From Anisus vortex (lineage: Eukaryota; Mollusca; Gastropoda; Planorbidae): DNA of 64,000 nt. The notes under the pieces are model-generated. The model saw only the letters and a list, made by a program, of their open reading frames with translations, was not told the origin of the DNA and made no database searches. How positions within the stretch are numbered: the first letter of the stretch is position 1; the number at the start of each line of letters is the position of its first letter. Positions 40,901-57,000 of the stretch are shown in pieces. The stretch is from NCBI GenBank assembly GCA_949126835.1, contig CASBPS010000188.1:558001-622000 (forward strand), written 5' to 3'. The position numbers and the translations under genes were made by a program.

Positions 40901-43900
40901 TTTTCTAACATTCTATACATATCTCACTTCATGTTTCATTAATCGCATCATCTATTCTAACATTCTATACATATCTCACTTCAGGTTCCATGAATCACAT
41001 CATCTATTCTAATATTCTATTCATATATCACTTCACGTTCCATGAATCACATCATCTATTCTAACATTCTATACCTATCTCACTTTACCTTCCATTAATC
41101 CATCTATATTAACAATCTATACATATCTCACTTCACGTTCCATGAATCATATCATCTATTCTAACATTCTATACATGTCTCACTTCAGGTTCCAAGAATC
41201 ACATCATCTATTCTAATATTCTATACATATCTCACTTCACGTTCCATGAATCACATCATCTCTTCTAAATTTCTATACATATCTCACTTCACGTTCCATG
41301 AATCCATCTATTCTAACATTCTATACATATCTCACTTCACGTTCCTTTAATCCATCTATTCTAACATTCTATACATATCTCACTTCTAGTTCCATGAATC
41401 GCATCATCTATTCTATTTTTCCAGCATATCTCACTTCACGTTTAGTGAATCACATCATTTATTCTAACATTCTTTACATATCTCTCTTTATGTTCCATGA
41501 ATCCATCTATTCTAACATTCTATACATATCTCACTTCACGTTCCATGAAACACATCATCTATTTTAACATTCTATACATATCTCACTTCACGTTCCATGA
41601 ATCCATCTATTCTGACATTCTATACATATCCCACTTCACGTTCCATAAATCACATTAACTATTCTAACATTCTATACATATCCCAATTCACGTCCATGAT
41701 TCCATCTATTCTAACATTTTATACATATCTCACTTCATGTTCCATTAATCGCACCATCTATTCTAACATTCTATACATATCTCACATCACGTTAAATGAA
41801 TCAAATCATCTATTCTAACATTCTATACATATCTCATTTCACGTTCCATAAATCACACCATCTATTCTGACATTTCATACAAATATCACTTCACGTTCCA
41901 TGAATCACATCATCAATTCCAACATTCTATACATGTCTCACTTTACGTTCCATGAATCACATCATATATTCTAACATTCTATACATATTTCACTTCACGT
42001 TCCATGAATCACATCATCTCTTCTAACATTCTATACATATCTCACTTCTAGTTCCATGAATCGCATCATCTATTCTAACATTTTATACTTATCTCACTTC
42101 ACGTTTAATGAATCACATCATTTATTCTAACATTCTATACATATCTCTCTTCATGTTCCAAGAATCCATCTATTCTAACGCTCTATACATATCCCACTTC
42201 ACGTCCATGATTCCATTTATTCTAACATTCTATACATATCTCACTTCATGTTCCATTAATCGCATCATCTATTCTAACATTCTATACATATCTCACTTCA
42301 CGTTCCATGAATCACACCATCTATCCTAACATTCCATACATATCTCACATTACGTTCCATGTATCACATCATCAATTCTAACATTCTATACTCATCTTAT
42401 TTCACGTTCCATGAATCACATCATCTATTCTAACATTCTATACATGTCTCACTTCACGTTCCATGAATCATATCATTTATTCAAACTTTCTATACATATC
42501 TCACTTTACGTTCCATAAATCCATCTATTCTAACATTCTATACATATCTCTCTTCATGTTCCATGAATCCATCTATTCTAACATTCTATACATATCTCTC
42601 TTTACGTTCCATGAATCATATCATCTATTCTAACATTCTATACATATCTCACTTCACGTTCCATGAATCGCATCATCTATTCTAACATTCTACACATATC
42701 TCACTTCACGTTCTATTAATCAAATCATCTATTCTAACATTCTATACATATCTCACTTCACATTTAATGAATCACATCAAATATTCTAACATTATATACA
42801 TATCTCTCTTCATGTTCCATGAATCCATCTATTCTAACATTCTTTACATATCTCACTTCACGTTCCATGAATCACATCATCTATTCGAACATTCTATACA
42901 TATCTCACGTCACGTTCTATTAATCAAATCATCTTTTCTAACATTCTATACATATCTCACTTCACATTTAATGAATCACATCAAATATTCTAACATTATA
43001 TACATATCTCTCTTCATGTTCCATGAATCCATCTATTCTAATATTCTATACATATCTCACTTCACGTTCCATGAATCAAATCATCTATTCTAACACTCTA
43101 TACATATCTCACTTCAGGTTCCATGAATCACATCATCTATTCTTACATTCTATTCATATCTCACTTCACGTTCACTGAATCACACCATCTTTCCTAACAT
43201 TCCATACATATCTCACATTACTTCCATGTATTACATCATCTATTCTAACATTCTATACTCATCTCACTTCACGTTCTATGAATCACATCATCTATTCTAA
43301 CTTTCTATACATATCTCACTTTACGTTCCATGAATCCATCTATTCTAGCATTCTATACATATCCCACTTCACGTCCATGATTCCATCTATTCTAACATTC
43401 TATACATATCTCACTTTACGTTAAATGAATAAAATCATCTTTTCTAACATTCTATACATATCTCACTTCATGTTTCATTAATCGCATCATCTATTCTAAC
43501 ATTCTATACATATCTCACTTCAGGTTCCATGAATCACATCATCTATTCTAATATTCTATACATATCTCACTTCACGTTCCATGAATCACATCATCTATTC
43601 TAACATTCTATACCTATCTCACTTTACCTTCCATTAATCCATCTATTCTAACAATCTATACATATCTCACTTCACGTTCCATGAATCATATCATCTATTC
43701 TAACATTCTATACATGTCTCACTTCAGGTTCCAAGAATCACATCATCTATTCTAATATTCTATACATATCTCACTTCACGTTCCATGAATCACATCATCT
43801 CTTCTAAATTTCTATACATATCTCACTTCACGTTCCATGAATCCATCTATTCTAACATTCTATACATATCTCACTTCGCGTTCCTTTAATCCATCTATTC

Positions 43901-46900
43901 TAACATTCTATACATATCTCACTTCTAGTTCCATGAATCGAATCATCTATTCTATTTTTCCAGCATATCTCACTTCACGTTTAGTGAATCACATCATTTA
44001 TTCTAACATTCTTTACATATCTCTCTTTATGTTCCATGAATCCATCAATTCTAACATTCTATACATATCTCACTTGACGTTCCATGAATCACATCATCTA
44101 TTTTAACATTCTATACATATCTCACTTCACGTTCCATGAATCCATCTATTCTAACATTCTATACATATCCCACTTCATGTTCCATAAATCACATTAACTA
44201 TTCTAACATTCTATACATATCCCACTTTACGTCCATGATTACATCTATTCTAACATTATATACATATCTCACTTCACGTTCCATTAATCGCACCATCTAT
44301 TCTAACATTCTATACATATCTCACTTCACGTTAAATGAATCAAATCATCTATTCTATTATTCTATACATATCTCATTTCACGTTCCATAAATCACACCAT
44401 CTATTCTGACATTTCATACAAATATCACTTCACGTTCCATGAATCACATCATCAATTCCAACATTCTATACATGTCTCACTTTACGTTCCATGAATCACA
44501 TCGTATATTCTAACATTCTATACATATTTCACTTCACGTTTATTGAATCACATCATCTCTTCTAACTTTCTATACATATCTCACTTCACGTTCTATTATA
44601 CACATCATCTATTCTAACATTCTATACATATCTCACTTCACGTTCCTTGAATCACATCATCTATTCTAACATTCTATACCTATCTCACTTTACCTTCCGA
44701 TAATCCATCTGTTCTAACATTCTATACATATCTCACTTCACGTTCCATGAATCATATCATCTATTCTAACATTCTGTAGATGTCTCACTTCAGGTTCCAT
44801 GAATCACATCATCTATTCTAATATTCTATACATATCTCACTTCACGTTCCATGAATCACATCATCTATTCTTACATTCTATACCTATCTCACTTTACCTT
44901 CCATTAATCCATCTATTCTAACAATCTATACATATCTCGATTCACGTTCCATGAATCATATCATCTATTCTAGCATTCTATACATGTCTTACTTCAGGTT
45001 CCAAGAATCACATCATCTATTCTAATATTCTATACATATCTCACTACCCGTTCCATAAATCACATCATCTCTTCTAACTTTCTATACGTATCTCACTTCA
45101 CGTTCCATGAATCCATCTATTCTAACATTCTATACATATCTCACTTCACATTCCTTTAATCCATCTATTCTAACATTCTATACATATCTCACTTCTAGTT
45201 CCATGAATCGCATCATCTATTCTATTTTTCCAGCATATCTCACTTCACGTTTAATGAATCACATCATTTATTGTCACATTCTTTACATATCTCTCTTCAT
45301 GTTCCATGAATCCATCTATTCTAACATTCTATACATATCTCACTTCACGTTCCATGAATCCATCTATTCTAACATTCTATACATATCCCACTTCACGTTC
45401 CATAAATCACATTAACTATTCTAACATTCTATACATATTTCACCTTACATTCCATGAATCACACCATCTATTCTAACATTCTATACATATCTCTTTTCAC
45501 GATCCAAGAATCACACCATCTAGTCTAAAATTCTATACATATCTCACTTCACGTTCCATGAATCACATCATCTATTCTAACATTCTATACATATCTCACT
45601 TCACGTTCCATGAATCACGTCAACTATTCTAACATTCTATACATGTCTCACTTCACGTTCCATGAATCATATCATCTATTCTAACTTTCAATACATATCT
45701 CACTTTACGTTCCATAAATCCATCTATTCTAACATTCTATAAATATCTCTCTTCATGTTCCATGTATCCATCTATTCTAACATTCTATACATATCTCACT
45801 TCACGTTCCATAAATCATATCATCTATTCTAACATTCTATACATATCTCACTTCACGTTCCATGAATCACATCATCTATTCTAACATTCTATACATATCT
45901 CACTTCACGTTCTATTAATCACATCATCTATTCTAACATTCTATACATATCTCACTTCACGTTCCATGAATCGCATCATCTATTCTAACATTCTATACAT
46001 ATCTCACTTCACGTTTAATGAATCACATCAACTATTCTAACATTATATACATATCTCTCTTCATGTTCCATGAATCCATCTATTCTAACATTCTATACAT
46101 ATCTCACTTCACGTTCCATGAATCACATAATCTATTCTAACATTCTATACATGTCTCACTTCAGGTTCCATGAATCACATCATATATTCTAATATTCTAT
46201 ACATATCTCACTTCACGTTCCATGAATCACATCATCTATTATAACATTCTATACATATCTCACTTCACGTTCCTTGAATCATATTATCTATTATAACATT
46301 CTATACATATCTCAATTCAGGTTCCATGAATCACATCATCTATTCTAAAAATCTATACATATCTCACTTTAAGTTCCATGAATCACATCATCTATTCTAA
46401 AATTCTATACATATCTCACTCCACGTGTCATTAATCACAACATCTCTTCTAACATTCTATTCATATCTCACTTTACGTTCAATGAATCACATCATCTATT
46501 CGAACATTCTATACATATCTCACTTCACGTTCTATTAATCAAATCATCTTTTCTAACATTCTATACATATCTCACTTCACATTTAATGAATCACATCAAA
46601 TATTCTAACATTATATACATAACTCTCTTCATGTTCCATGAATCCATCTATTCTAATATTCTATACATATCTCACTTCACGTTCCATGAATCAAATCATC
46701 TATTCTAACACTCTATACATATCTCACTTCAGGTTCCATGAATCACATTATCTATTCTAAAATTCTATACAATTTTCACTTTAAGTTCCATGAATCACAT
46801 CATCTATTCTTACATTCTATACAAATCTCACTTCACGTTCCATTAATCACATCATCTATTCTAACATTCTATTCATATCTCACTTCACTTTCACTGAATC

Positions 46901-47301
46901 ACATCATCTATTCTAAAATTTATATACATATCTCACTTCACGTTCCATGAATCACACCATCTTTCCTAACATTCCATACATATCTCACATTACTTCCATG
47001 TATTACATCATCTATTCTAACATTCTATACTCATCTCACTTCACGTTCTATAAATCACATCATCTATTCTAACTTTCTATACATATCTCACTTTACGTTC
47101 CATGAATCCATCTATTCTAGCATTCTATACATATCCCACTTCACGTCCATGATTCCATCTATTCTAACATTCTATACATATCTCACTTCACCTTAAATGA
47201 ATAAAATCATCTTTTCTAACATTCTATACATATCTCACTTCATGTTTCATTAATCGCATCATCTATTCTAACATTCTATACATATCTCACTTCAGGTTCC
47301 A
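37988..47301 (+). repeat. 52-bp satellite array, segment F with 2.5-2.7-kb units
   Basis: Satellite only. From about 39.2 kb a new unit dominates, with landmarks 39360, 40071, 41298 and 41597 recurring at 42108, 42767, 43837 and 44136 (shifts 2,748, 2,696 and 2,539 twice, so whole monomers were gained or lost between copies). It introduces CTTCTAGTTCC, TTCTATTAATCAAATC, AAATTTATATAC and the TTTTTCCAGC marker. The part 45,440-46,400 matches 61,459 onward and resembles the start of the window. Open frames of 70-108 codons here are repeat translations only. Confidence 0.94.
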
Positions 47302-49851
47302 TGAATCACATCATCTATTCTAACATTCTATACCTATCTCACTTTACCTTCCATTAATCCATCTATATTAACAATCTATACATATCTCACTTCACGTTCC
47401 ATAAATCACACCATCTATTCTGACATTTCATAAAAATATCACTTCACGTTCCATGAATCACATCATCAATTCCAACATTCTATACATGTCTCACTTTACG
47501 TTCCATGAATCACATCATATATTCTAACATTCTATACATATTTCACTTCACGTTCCATGAATCACATCATCTCTTCTAGCATTCTATACATATCTCACTT
47601 CTAGTTCCATGAATCGCATCATCTATTTTAACATTTTATACTTATCTCACTTCACGTTTAATGAATCACATCATTTATTCTAACATTCTATACATATCTC
47701 TCTTCATGTTCCAAGAAACCATCTATTTTAACATTCTATACATATCCCACTTCACGTCCATGATTCCATTTATTCTAACATTCTATACATATCTCACTTC
47801 ATGTTCTATTAATCGCATCATCTATTCTGACATTCTATACATATCTCACTTCACGTTAAATGAATCACATCATCTATTCTAACATTCTATACATATCTCA
47901 CTTCACGTTCCATGAATCACACCATCTATCCTAACATTCCATACATATCTTACATTACGTTCCATGTATCACATCATCAATTCTAACATTCTATACTCAT
48001 CTTATTTCACGTTCCATGAATCACATCATCTATTCTAACATTCTATACATGTCTCACTTCACGTTCCATGAATCATATCATTTATTCAAACTTTCTATAC
48101 ATATCTCACTTTACGTTCCATAAATCCATCTATTCTAACATTTTATACATATCTCTCTTCATGTTCCATGAATCCATCTATTCTAACATTCTATACATAT
48201 CTCTCTTTACGTTCCATGAATCATATCATCTATTCTAACATTCTATACATATCTCACTTCACGTTCCAAGAATCGCATCATCTATTCTAACATTCTATAC
48301 ATATCTCACTCCACGTTCTATTAATCAAATCATCTATTCTAACATTCTATACATATCTCACTTCACATTTAATGAATCACATCAAATATTCTAACATTAT
48401 ATACATATCTCTCTTCATGTTCCATGAATCCATCTATTCTAACATTCTATACATATCTCACTTCACGTTCTATGAATCACATCATCTATTCGAACATTCT
48501 ATACATATCTCACTTTACGTTCTATTAATCAAATCATCTTTTCTAACATTCTATACATATCTCACTTCACATTTAATGAATCACATCATCTATTCTAACA
48601 TTCTATACCTATCTCACTTTACCTTCCATTAATCCATCTATATTAACAATCTATACATATCTCACTTCACGTTCCATAAATCACACCATCTATTCTGACA
48701 TTTCATAAAAATATCACTTCACGTTCCATGAATCACATCATCAATTCCAACATTCTATACATGTCTCACTTTACGTTCCATGAATCACATCATATATTCT
48801 AACATTCTATACAAATTTCACTTCACGTTCCATGAATCACATCATCTCTTCTAGCATTCTATACATATCTCACTTCTAGTTCCATGAATCGCATCATCTA
48901 TTTTAACATTTTATACTTATCTCACTTCACGTTTAATGAATCACATCATTTATTCTAACATTCTATACATATCTCTCTTCATGTTCCAAGAAACCATCTA
49001 TTTTAACATTCTATACATATCCCACTTCACGTCCATGATTCCATTTATTCTAACATTCTATACATATCTCACTTCATGTTCTATTAATCGCATCATCTAT
49101 TCTGACATTCTATACATATCTCACTTCACGTTAAATGAATCACATCATCTATTCTAACATTCTATACATATCTCACTTTACGTTCCATGAATCACACCAT
49201 CTATCCTAACATTCCATACATATCTTACATTACGTTCCATGTATCACATCATCAATTCTAACATTCTATACTCATCTTATTTCACGTTCCATGAATCACA
49301 TCATCTATTCTAACATTCTATACATGTCTCACTTCACGTTCCATGAATCATATCATTTATTCAAACTTTCTATACATATCTCACTTTACGTTCCATAAAT
49401 CCATCTATTCTAACATTTTATACATATCTCTCTTCATGTTCCATGAATCCATCTATTCTAACATTCTATACATATCTCTCTTTACGTTCCATGAATCATA
49501 TCATCTATTCTAACATTCTATACATATCTCACTTCACGTTCCAAGAATCGCATCATCTATTCTAACATTCTATACATATCTCACTCCACGTTCTATTAAT
49601 CAAATCATCTATTCTAACATTCTATACATATCTCACTTCACATTTAATGAATCACATCAAATATTCTAACATTATATACATATCTCTCTTCATGTTCCAT
49701 GAATCCATCTATTCTAACATTCTATACATATCTCACTTCACGTTCTATGAATCACATCATCTATTCGAACATTCTATACATATCTCACTTTACGTTCTAT
49801 TAATCAAATCATCTTTTCTAACATTCTATACATATCTCACTTCACATTTAA
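47302..49851 (+). repeat. 1,275-bp tandem duplication
   Basis: Copy 1 is about 47302-48576 and copy 2 is about 48577-49851. CTTTACCTTCC with the rare CTATATTAACAATC at about 47343 recurs at 48618, and landmarks 47661 and 48372 recur at 48936 and 49647. Almost no differences are visible (CATATTTCAC near 47546 versus CAAATTTCAC near 48812 is one), so this is one of the youngest events. The joint lies in AATGAATCACATCA. Confidence 0.9.
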
Positions 49852-51060
49852 TGAATCACATCAAATATTCTAACATTATATACATATCTCTCTTTATGTT
49901 CCATGAATCCATCTATTCTAATATTCTATACATATCTCACTTCACGTTCCATGAATCAAATCATCTATTCTAACACTCTATACATATCTCACTTCAGGTT
50001 CCATGAATCACATTATCTATTCTAAAATTCTATACAATTTTCACTTCAAGTTCCATGAATCACATCATCTATTCTTACATTCTATACAAATCTCACTTCA
50101 CGTTCCATTAATCACATCATCTATTCTAACATTCTATTCATATCTCACTTCTCTTTCACTGAATCACATCATCTATTCTAAAATTTATATACATATCTCA
50201 CTTCACGTTCCATGAATCACACCATCTTTCCTAACATTCCATACATATCTCACATTACTTCCATGTATTACATCATCTATTCTAACATTCTATACTCATC
50301 TCACTTCACGTTCTATGAATCACATCATCTATTCTAACTTTCTATACATATCTCACTTTACGTTCCATGAATCCATCTATTCTAGCATTCTATACATATC
50401 CCACTTCACGTCCATGATTCCATCTATTCTAACATTCTATACATATCTCACTTCACGTTAAATGAATAAAATCATCTTTTCTAACATTCTATACATATCT
50501 CACTTCATGTTTCATTAATCGCATCATCTATTCTAACATTCTATACATATCTCACTTCAGGTTCCATGAATCACATCATCTATTCTAATATTCTATACAT
50601 ATCTCACTTCACGTTCCATGAATCACATCATCTATTCTAACATTCTATACCTATCTCACTTTACCTTCCATTAATCCATCTATATTAACAATCTATACAT
50701 ATCTCACTTCACGTTCCATGAATCATATCATCTATTCTAACATTCTATACATGTCTCACTTCAGGTTCCAAGAATCACATCATCTATTCTAATATTCTAT
50801 ACATATCTCACTTCACGTTCCATGAATCACATCATCTCTTCTAAATTTCTATACATATCTCACTTCACGTTCCATGAATCCATATATACTAACATTCTAT
50901 ACAATTCTCACTTCACGTCCCTCAATCCATCTATTCTAACATTCTATACATATCTCACTTCTAGTTCCATGAATCGCATCATCTATTCTAACATGCTATA
51001 CATATCTCACGTCACGTTTAATAAATCACATCTTTTATTCAAACATTCTATACATATCTC
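49852..51060 (+). repeat. 52-bp satellite array, segment G
   Basis: Satellite only. Landmarks at 50003 match 40427, 46738 and 55532. A small group of monomers at about 50,876-50,935 has changes I do not see elsewhere (CCATATATACTAAC, CAATTCTCACTTC followed by CGTCCCTCAATCC), suggesting an unamplified position between larger units. No genes seen. Confidence 0.92.
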
Positions 51061-54000
51061 TCTTCATGTTCCAAGAATCCATCTATTCTAACGCTCTATA
51101 CATATCCCACTTCACGTCCATGATTCCATTTATTCTAACATTCTATACATATCTCACTTCATGTTCCATTAATCGCATCATCTATTCTAACATTCTATAC
51201 ATATCTCACTTCACGTTCCATGAATCACACCATCTATCCTAACATTCCATACATATCTCACATTACGTTCCATGTATCACATCATCAATTCTAACATTCT
51301 ATACTCATCTTATTTCACGTTCCATGAATCACATCATCTATTCTAACATTCTATACATGTCTCACTTCACGTTCCATGAATCATATCATTTATTCAAACT
51401 TTCTATACATATCTCACTTTACGTTCCATAAATCCATCTATTCTAACATTCTATACATATCTCTCTTCATGTTCCATGAATCCATCTATTCTAACATTCT
51501 ATACATATCTCACTTCACGTTCCATGAATCACATCATCTATTTTAACATTCTATACTTATCTCACTTCACGTTCCATGAATCCATCTATTCTAACATTCT
51601 ATACATATCCCACTTCACGTTCACTAAATCACATTAACTATTCTAACATTCTATACATATCCCAATTCACGTCCATGATTCCATCTATTCTAACATTTTA
51701 TACATATCTCACTTCATGTTCCATTAATCGCACCATCTATTCTAACATTCTATACATATCTCACTTCACGTTAAATGAATCAAATCATCTATTCTAACAT
51801 TCTATACATATCTTATTTCACGTTCCATAAATCACACCATCTATTCTGACATTTCATACAAATATCACTTCACGTTCCATGAATCACATCATCAATTCCA
51901 ACATTCTATACATGTCTCACTTTACGTTCCATGAATCACATCATATATTCTAACATTCTATACATATTTCACTTCACGTTCCATGAATCACATCATCTCT
52001 TCTAACATTCTATACATATCTCACTTCTAGTTCCATGAATCGCATCATCTATTCTAACATTTTATACTTATCTCACTTCACGTTTAATGAATCACATCAT
52101 TTATTCAAACATTCTATTCATATCTCTCTTCATGTTCCAAGAATCCATCTATTCTAACGCTCTATACATATCCCACTTCACGTCCATGATTCCATTTATT
52201 CTAACATTCTATACATATCTCACTTCATGTTCCATTAATCGCATCATCTATTCTAACATTCTATACATATCTCACTTCACGTTCCATGAATCACACCATC
52301 TATCCTAACATTCCATACATATCTCACATTACGTTCCATGTATCACATCATCAATTCTAACATTCTATACTCATCTTATTTCACGTTCCATGAATCACAT
52401 CATCTATTCTAACATTCTATACATGTCTCACTTCACGTTCCATGAATCATGTCATTTATTCAAACTTTCTATACATATCTCACTTTACGTTCCATAAATC
52501 CATCTATTCTAACATTCTATACATATCTCTCTTTACGTTCCATGAATCATATCATCTATTCTAACATTCTATACATATCTCACTTCACGTTCCATGAATC
52601 GCATCATCTATTCTAACATTCTATACATATCTCACTTCACGTTCTATTAATCAAATCATCTTTTCTAACATTCTATACATATCTCACTTCACATTTAATG
52701 AATCACATCAAATATTCTAACATTATATACATATCTCTCTTCATGTTCCATGAATCCATCTATTCTAATATTCTATACATATCTCACTTTACGTTCCATG
52801 AATCAAATCATCTATTCTAACACTCTATACATATCTCACTTCAGGTTCCATGAATCACATCATCTATTCTTACATTCTATTCATATCTCACTTCACGTTC
52901 ACTGAATCACATCATCTATTCTAAAATTTATATACATATCTCACTTCACGTTCCATGAATCACACCATCTTTCATAACATTCCATACATATCTCACTTCC
53001 ATGTATTACATCATCTATTCTAACATTCTATACTCACTTCACGTTCTATGAATCACATCATCTATTCTAACTTTCTATACATATCTCACTTTACGTTCCA
53101 TGAATCCATCTATTCTAGCATTCTATACATATCTTACTTCACGTCCATGATTCCATCTATTTTAACATTCTATACATATCTCACTTTACGTTAAATGAAT
53201 AAAATCATCTTTTCTAACATTCTATACATATCTCACTTCATGTTTCATTAATCGCATCATCTATTCTAACATTCTATACATATCTCACTTCAGGTTCCAT
53301 GAATCACATCATCTATTCTAATATTCTATACATATCTCACTTCACGTTCCATGAATCACATCATCTATTCTAACATTCTATACCTATCTCACTTTACCTT
53401 CCATTAATCCATCTATTCTAACAATCTATACATATCTCACTTCACGTTCCATGAATATTATCATCTATTCTAACATTCTATACATGTCTCACTTCAGGTT
53501 CCAAGAATCACATCATCTATTCTAATATTCTATACATATCTCACTTCACGTTCCATGAATCACATCATCTCTTCTAAATTTCTATACATATCTCACTTCA
53601 CGTTCCATGATTCCATCTATTCTAACATTCTATACATATCTCACTTCGCGTTCCTTTAATCCATCTATTCTAACATTCTATACATATCTCACTTCTAGTT
53701 CCATGAATCGAATCATCTATTCTATTTTTCCAGCATATCTCACTTCACGTTTAGTGAATCACATCATTTATTCTAACATTCTTTACATATCTCTCTTTAT
53801 GTTCCATGAATCCATCTATTCTAACATTCTATACATATCTCACTTGACGTTCCATGAATCACATCATCTATTTTAACATTCTATACATATCTCACTTCAC
53901 GTTCCATGAATCCATCTATTCTAACATTCTATACATATCCCACTTCACGTTCCATAAATCACATTAACTATTCTAACATTCTATACATATCCCACTTCAC

Positions 54001-57000
54001 GTCCATGATTCCATCTATTCTAACATTCTATACATATCTCACTTCACGTTCCATTAATCGCACCATCTATTCTAACATTCTATACATATCTCACTTCACG
54101 TTAAATGAATCAAATCATCTATTCTATTATTCTATACATATCTCATTTCACGTTCCATAAATCACACCATCTATTCTGACATTTCATACAAATATCACTT
54201 CACGTTCCATGAATCACATCATCAATTCCAACATTCTATACATGTCTCACTTTACGTTCCATGAATCACATCGTATATTCTAACATTCTATACATATCTC
54301 ACTTCACGTTCTATTATACACATCATCTATTCTAACATTCTATACATATCTCACTTCACGTTCCTTGAATCACATCATCTATTCTAACATTCTATACCTA
54401 TCTCACTTTACCTTCCATTAATCCATCTGTTCTAACATTCTATACATATCTCACTTCACGTTCCATGAATCATATCATCTATTCTAACATTCTATAGATG
54501 TCTCACTTCAGGTTCCATGAATCACATCATCTATTCTAATATTCTATACATATCTCACTTCACGTTCCATGAATCACATCATCTATTCTTACATTCTATA
54601 CCTATCTCACTTTACCTTCCATTAATCCATCTATTCTAACAATCTATACATATCTCACTTCACGTTCCATGAATCATATCATCTATTCTAGCATTCTATA
54701 CATGTCTTACTTCAGGTTCCAAGAATCACATCATCTATTCTAATATTCTATACATATCTCACTTCACGTTCCATAAATCACATCATCTCTTCTAACTTTC
54801 TATACATATCTCACTTCACGTTCCATGAATCCATCTATTCTAACATTCTATACATATCTCACTTCACATTCCTTTAATCCATCTATTCTAACATTCTATA
54901 CATATCTCACTTCTAGTTCCATGAATCGCATCATCTATTCTATTTTTCCAGCATATCTCACTTCACGTTTAATGAATCACATCATTTATTGTCACATTCT
55001 TTACATATCTCTCTTCATGTTCCATGAATCCATCTATTCTAACATTCTATACATATCTCACTTCACGTTCCATGAATCACATCATCTATTTTAACATTCT
55101 ATACATATCTCACTTCACGTTCCATGAATCCATCTATTCTAACATTCTATACATATCCCACTTCACGTTCCATAAATCACATTAACTATTCTAACATTCT
55201 ATACATATTTCACCTTACATTCCATGAATCACACCATCTATTCTAACATTCTATACATATCTCACTTTACGTTCTATGAATCACATCATCTATTCGAACA
55301 TTCTATACATATCTCACTTTACGTTCTATTAATCAAATCATCTTTTCTAACATTCTATACATATCTCACTTCACATTTAATGAATCACATCAAATATTCT
55401 AACATTATATACATATCTCTCTTCATGTTCCATGAATCCATCTATTCTAATATTCTATACATATCTCACTTCACGTTCCATGAATCAAATCATCTATTCT
55501 AACACTCTATACATATCTCACTTCAGGTTCCATGAATCACATTATCTATTCTAAAATTCTATACAATTTTCACTTCAAGTTTTATGAATCACATCATCTA
55601 TTCTTACATTCTATACAAATCCCACTTCACGTTCCATTAATCACATCATCTATTCTAACATTCTATTCATATCTCACTTCTCTTTCACTGAATCACATCA
55701 TCTATTCTAAAATTTATATACATATCTCACTTCACGTTCCATGAATCACACCATCTTTCCTAACATTCCATACATATCTCACATTACTTCCATGTATTAC
55801 ATCATCTATTCTAACATTCTATACTCATCTCACTTCACGTTCTATGAATCACATCATCTATTCTAACTTTCTATACATATCTCACTTTACGTTCCATGAA
55901 TCCATCTATTCTAGCATTCTATACATATCCCACTTCACGTCCATGATTCCATCTATTCTAACATTCTATACATATCTCACTTCACGTTAAATGAATAAAA
56001 TCATCTTTTCTAACATTCTATACATATCTCACTTCATGTTTCATTAATCGCATCATCTATTCTAACATTCTATACATATCTCACTTCAGGTTCCATGAAT
56101 CACATCATCTATTCTAATATTCTATACATATCTCACTTCACGTTCCATGAATCACATCATCTATTCTAACATTCTATACCTATCTCACTTTACCTTCCAT
56201 TAATCAATCTATATTAACAATCTATACATATCTCACTTCACGTTCCATGAATCATATCATCTATTCTAACATTCTATACATGTCTCACTTCAGGTTCCAA
56301 GAATCACATCATCTATTCTAATATTCTATACATATCTCACTTCACGTTCCATGAATCACATCATTTCTTCTAAATTTCTATACATATCTCACTTCACGTT
56401 CCATGAATCCATCTATTCTAACATTCTATACATATCTCACTTCACGTTCCTTTAATCCATCTATTCTAACATTCTATACATATCTCACTTCTAATTCCAT
56501 GAATCGCATCATCTATTCTATTTTTCCAGCATATCTCACTTCACGTTTAGTGAATCACATCATTTATTCTAACATTCTTTACATATCTCTCTTTATGTTC
56601 CATGAATCCATCTATTCTAACATTCTATACATATCTCACTTCACGTTCCATGAATCACATCATCTATTTTAACATTCTATACATATCTCACTTCACGTTC
56701 CATGAATCCATCTATTCTAACATTCTATACATATCCCACTTCACGTTCCATAAATCACATTAACTATTCTAACATTCTATACATATCCCAATTCACGTCC
56801 ATGATTCCATCTATTCTAACATTTTATACATATCTCACTTCATGTTCCATTAATCGCACCATCTATTCTAACATTCTATACATATCTCACTTCACGTTAA
56901 ATGAATCAAATCATCTATTCTAACATTCTATACATATCTTATTTCACGTTCCATAAATCACACCATCTATTCTGACATTTCATACAAATATCACTTCACG

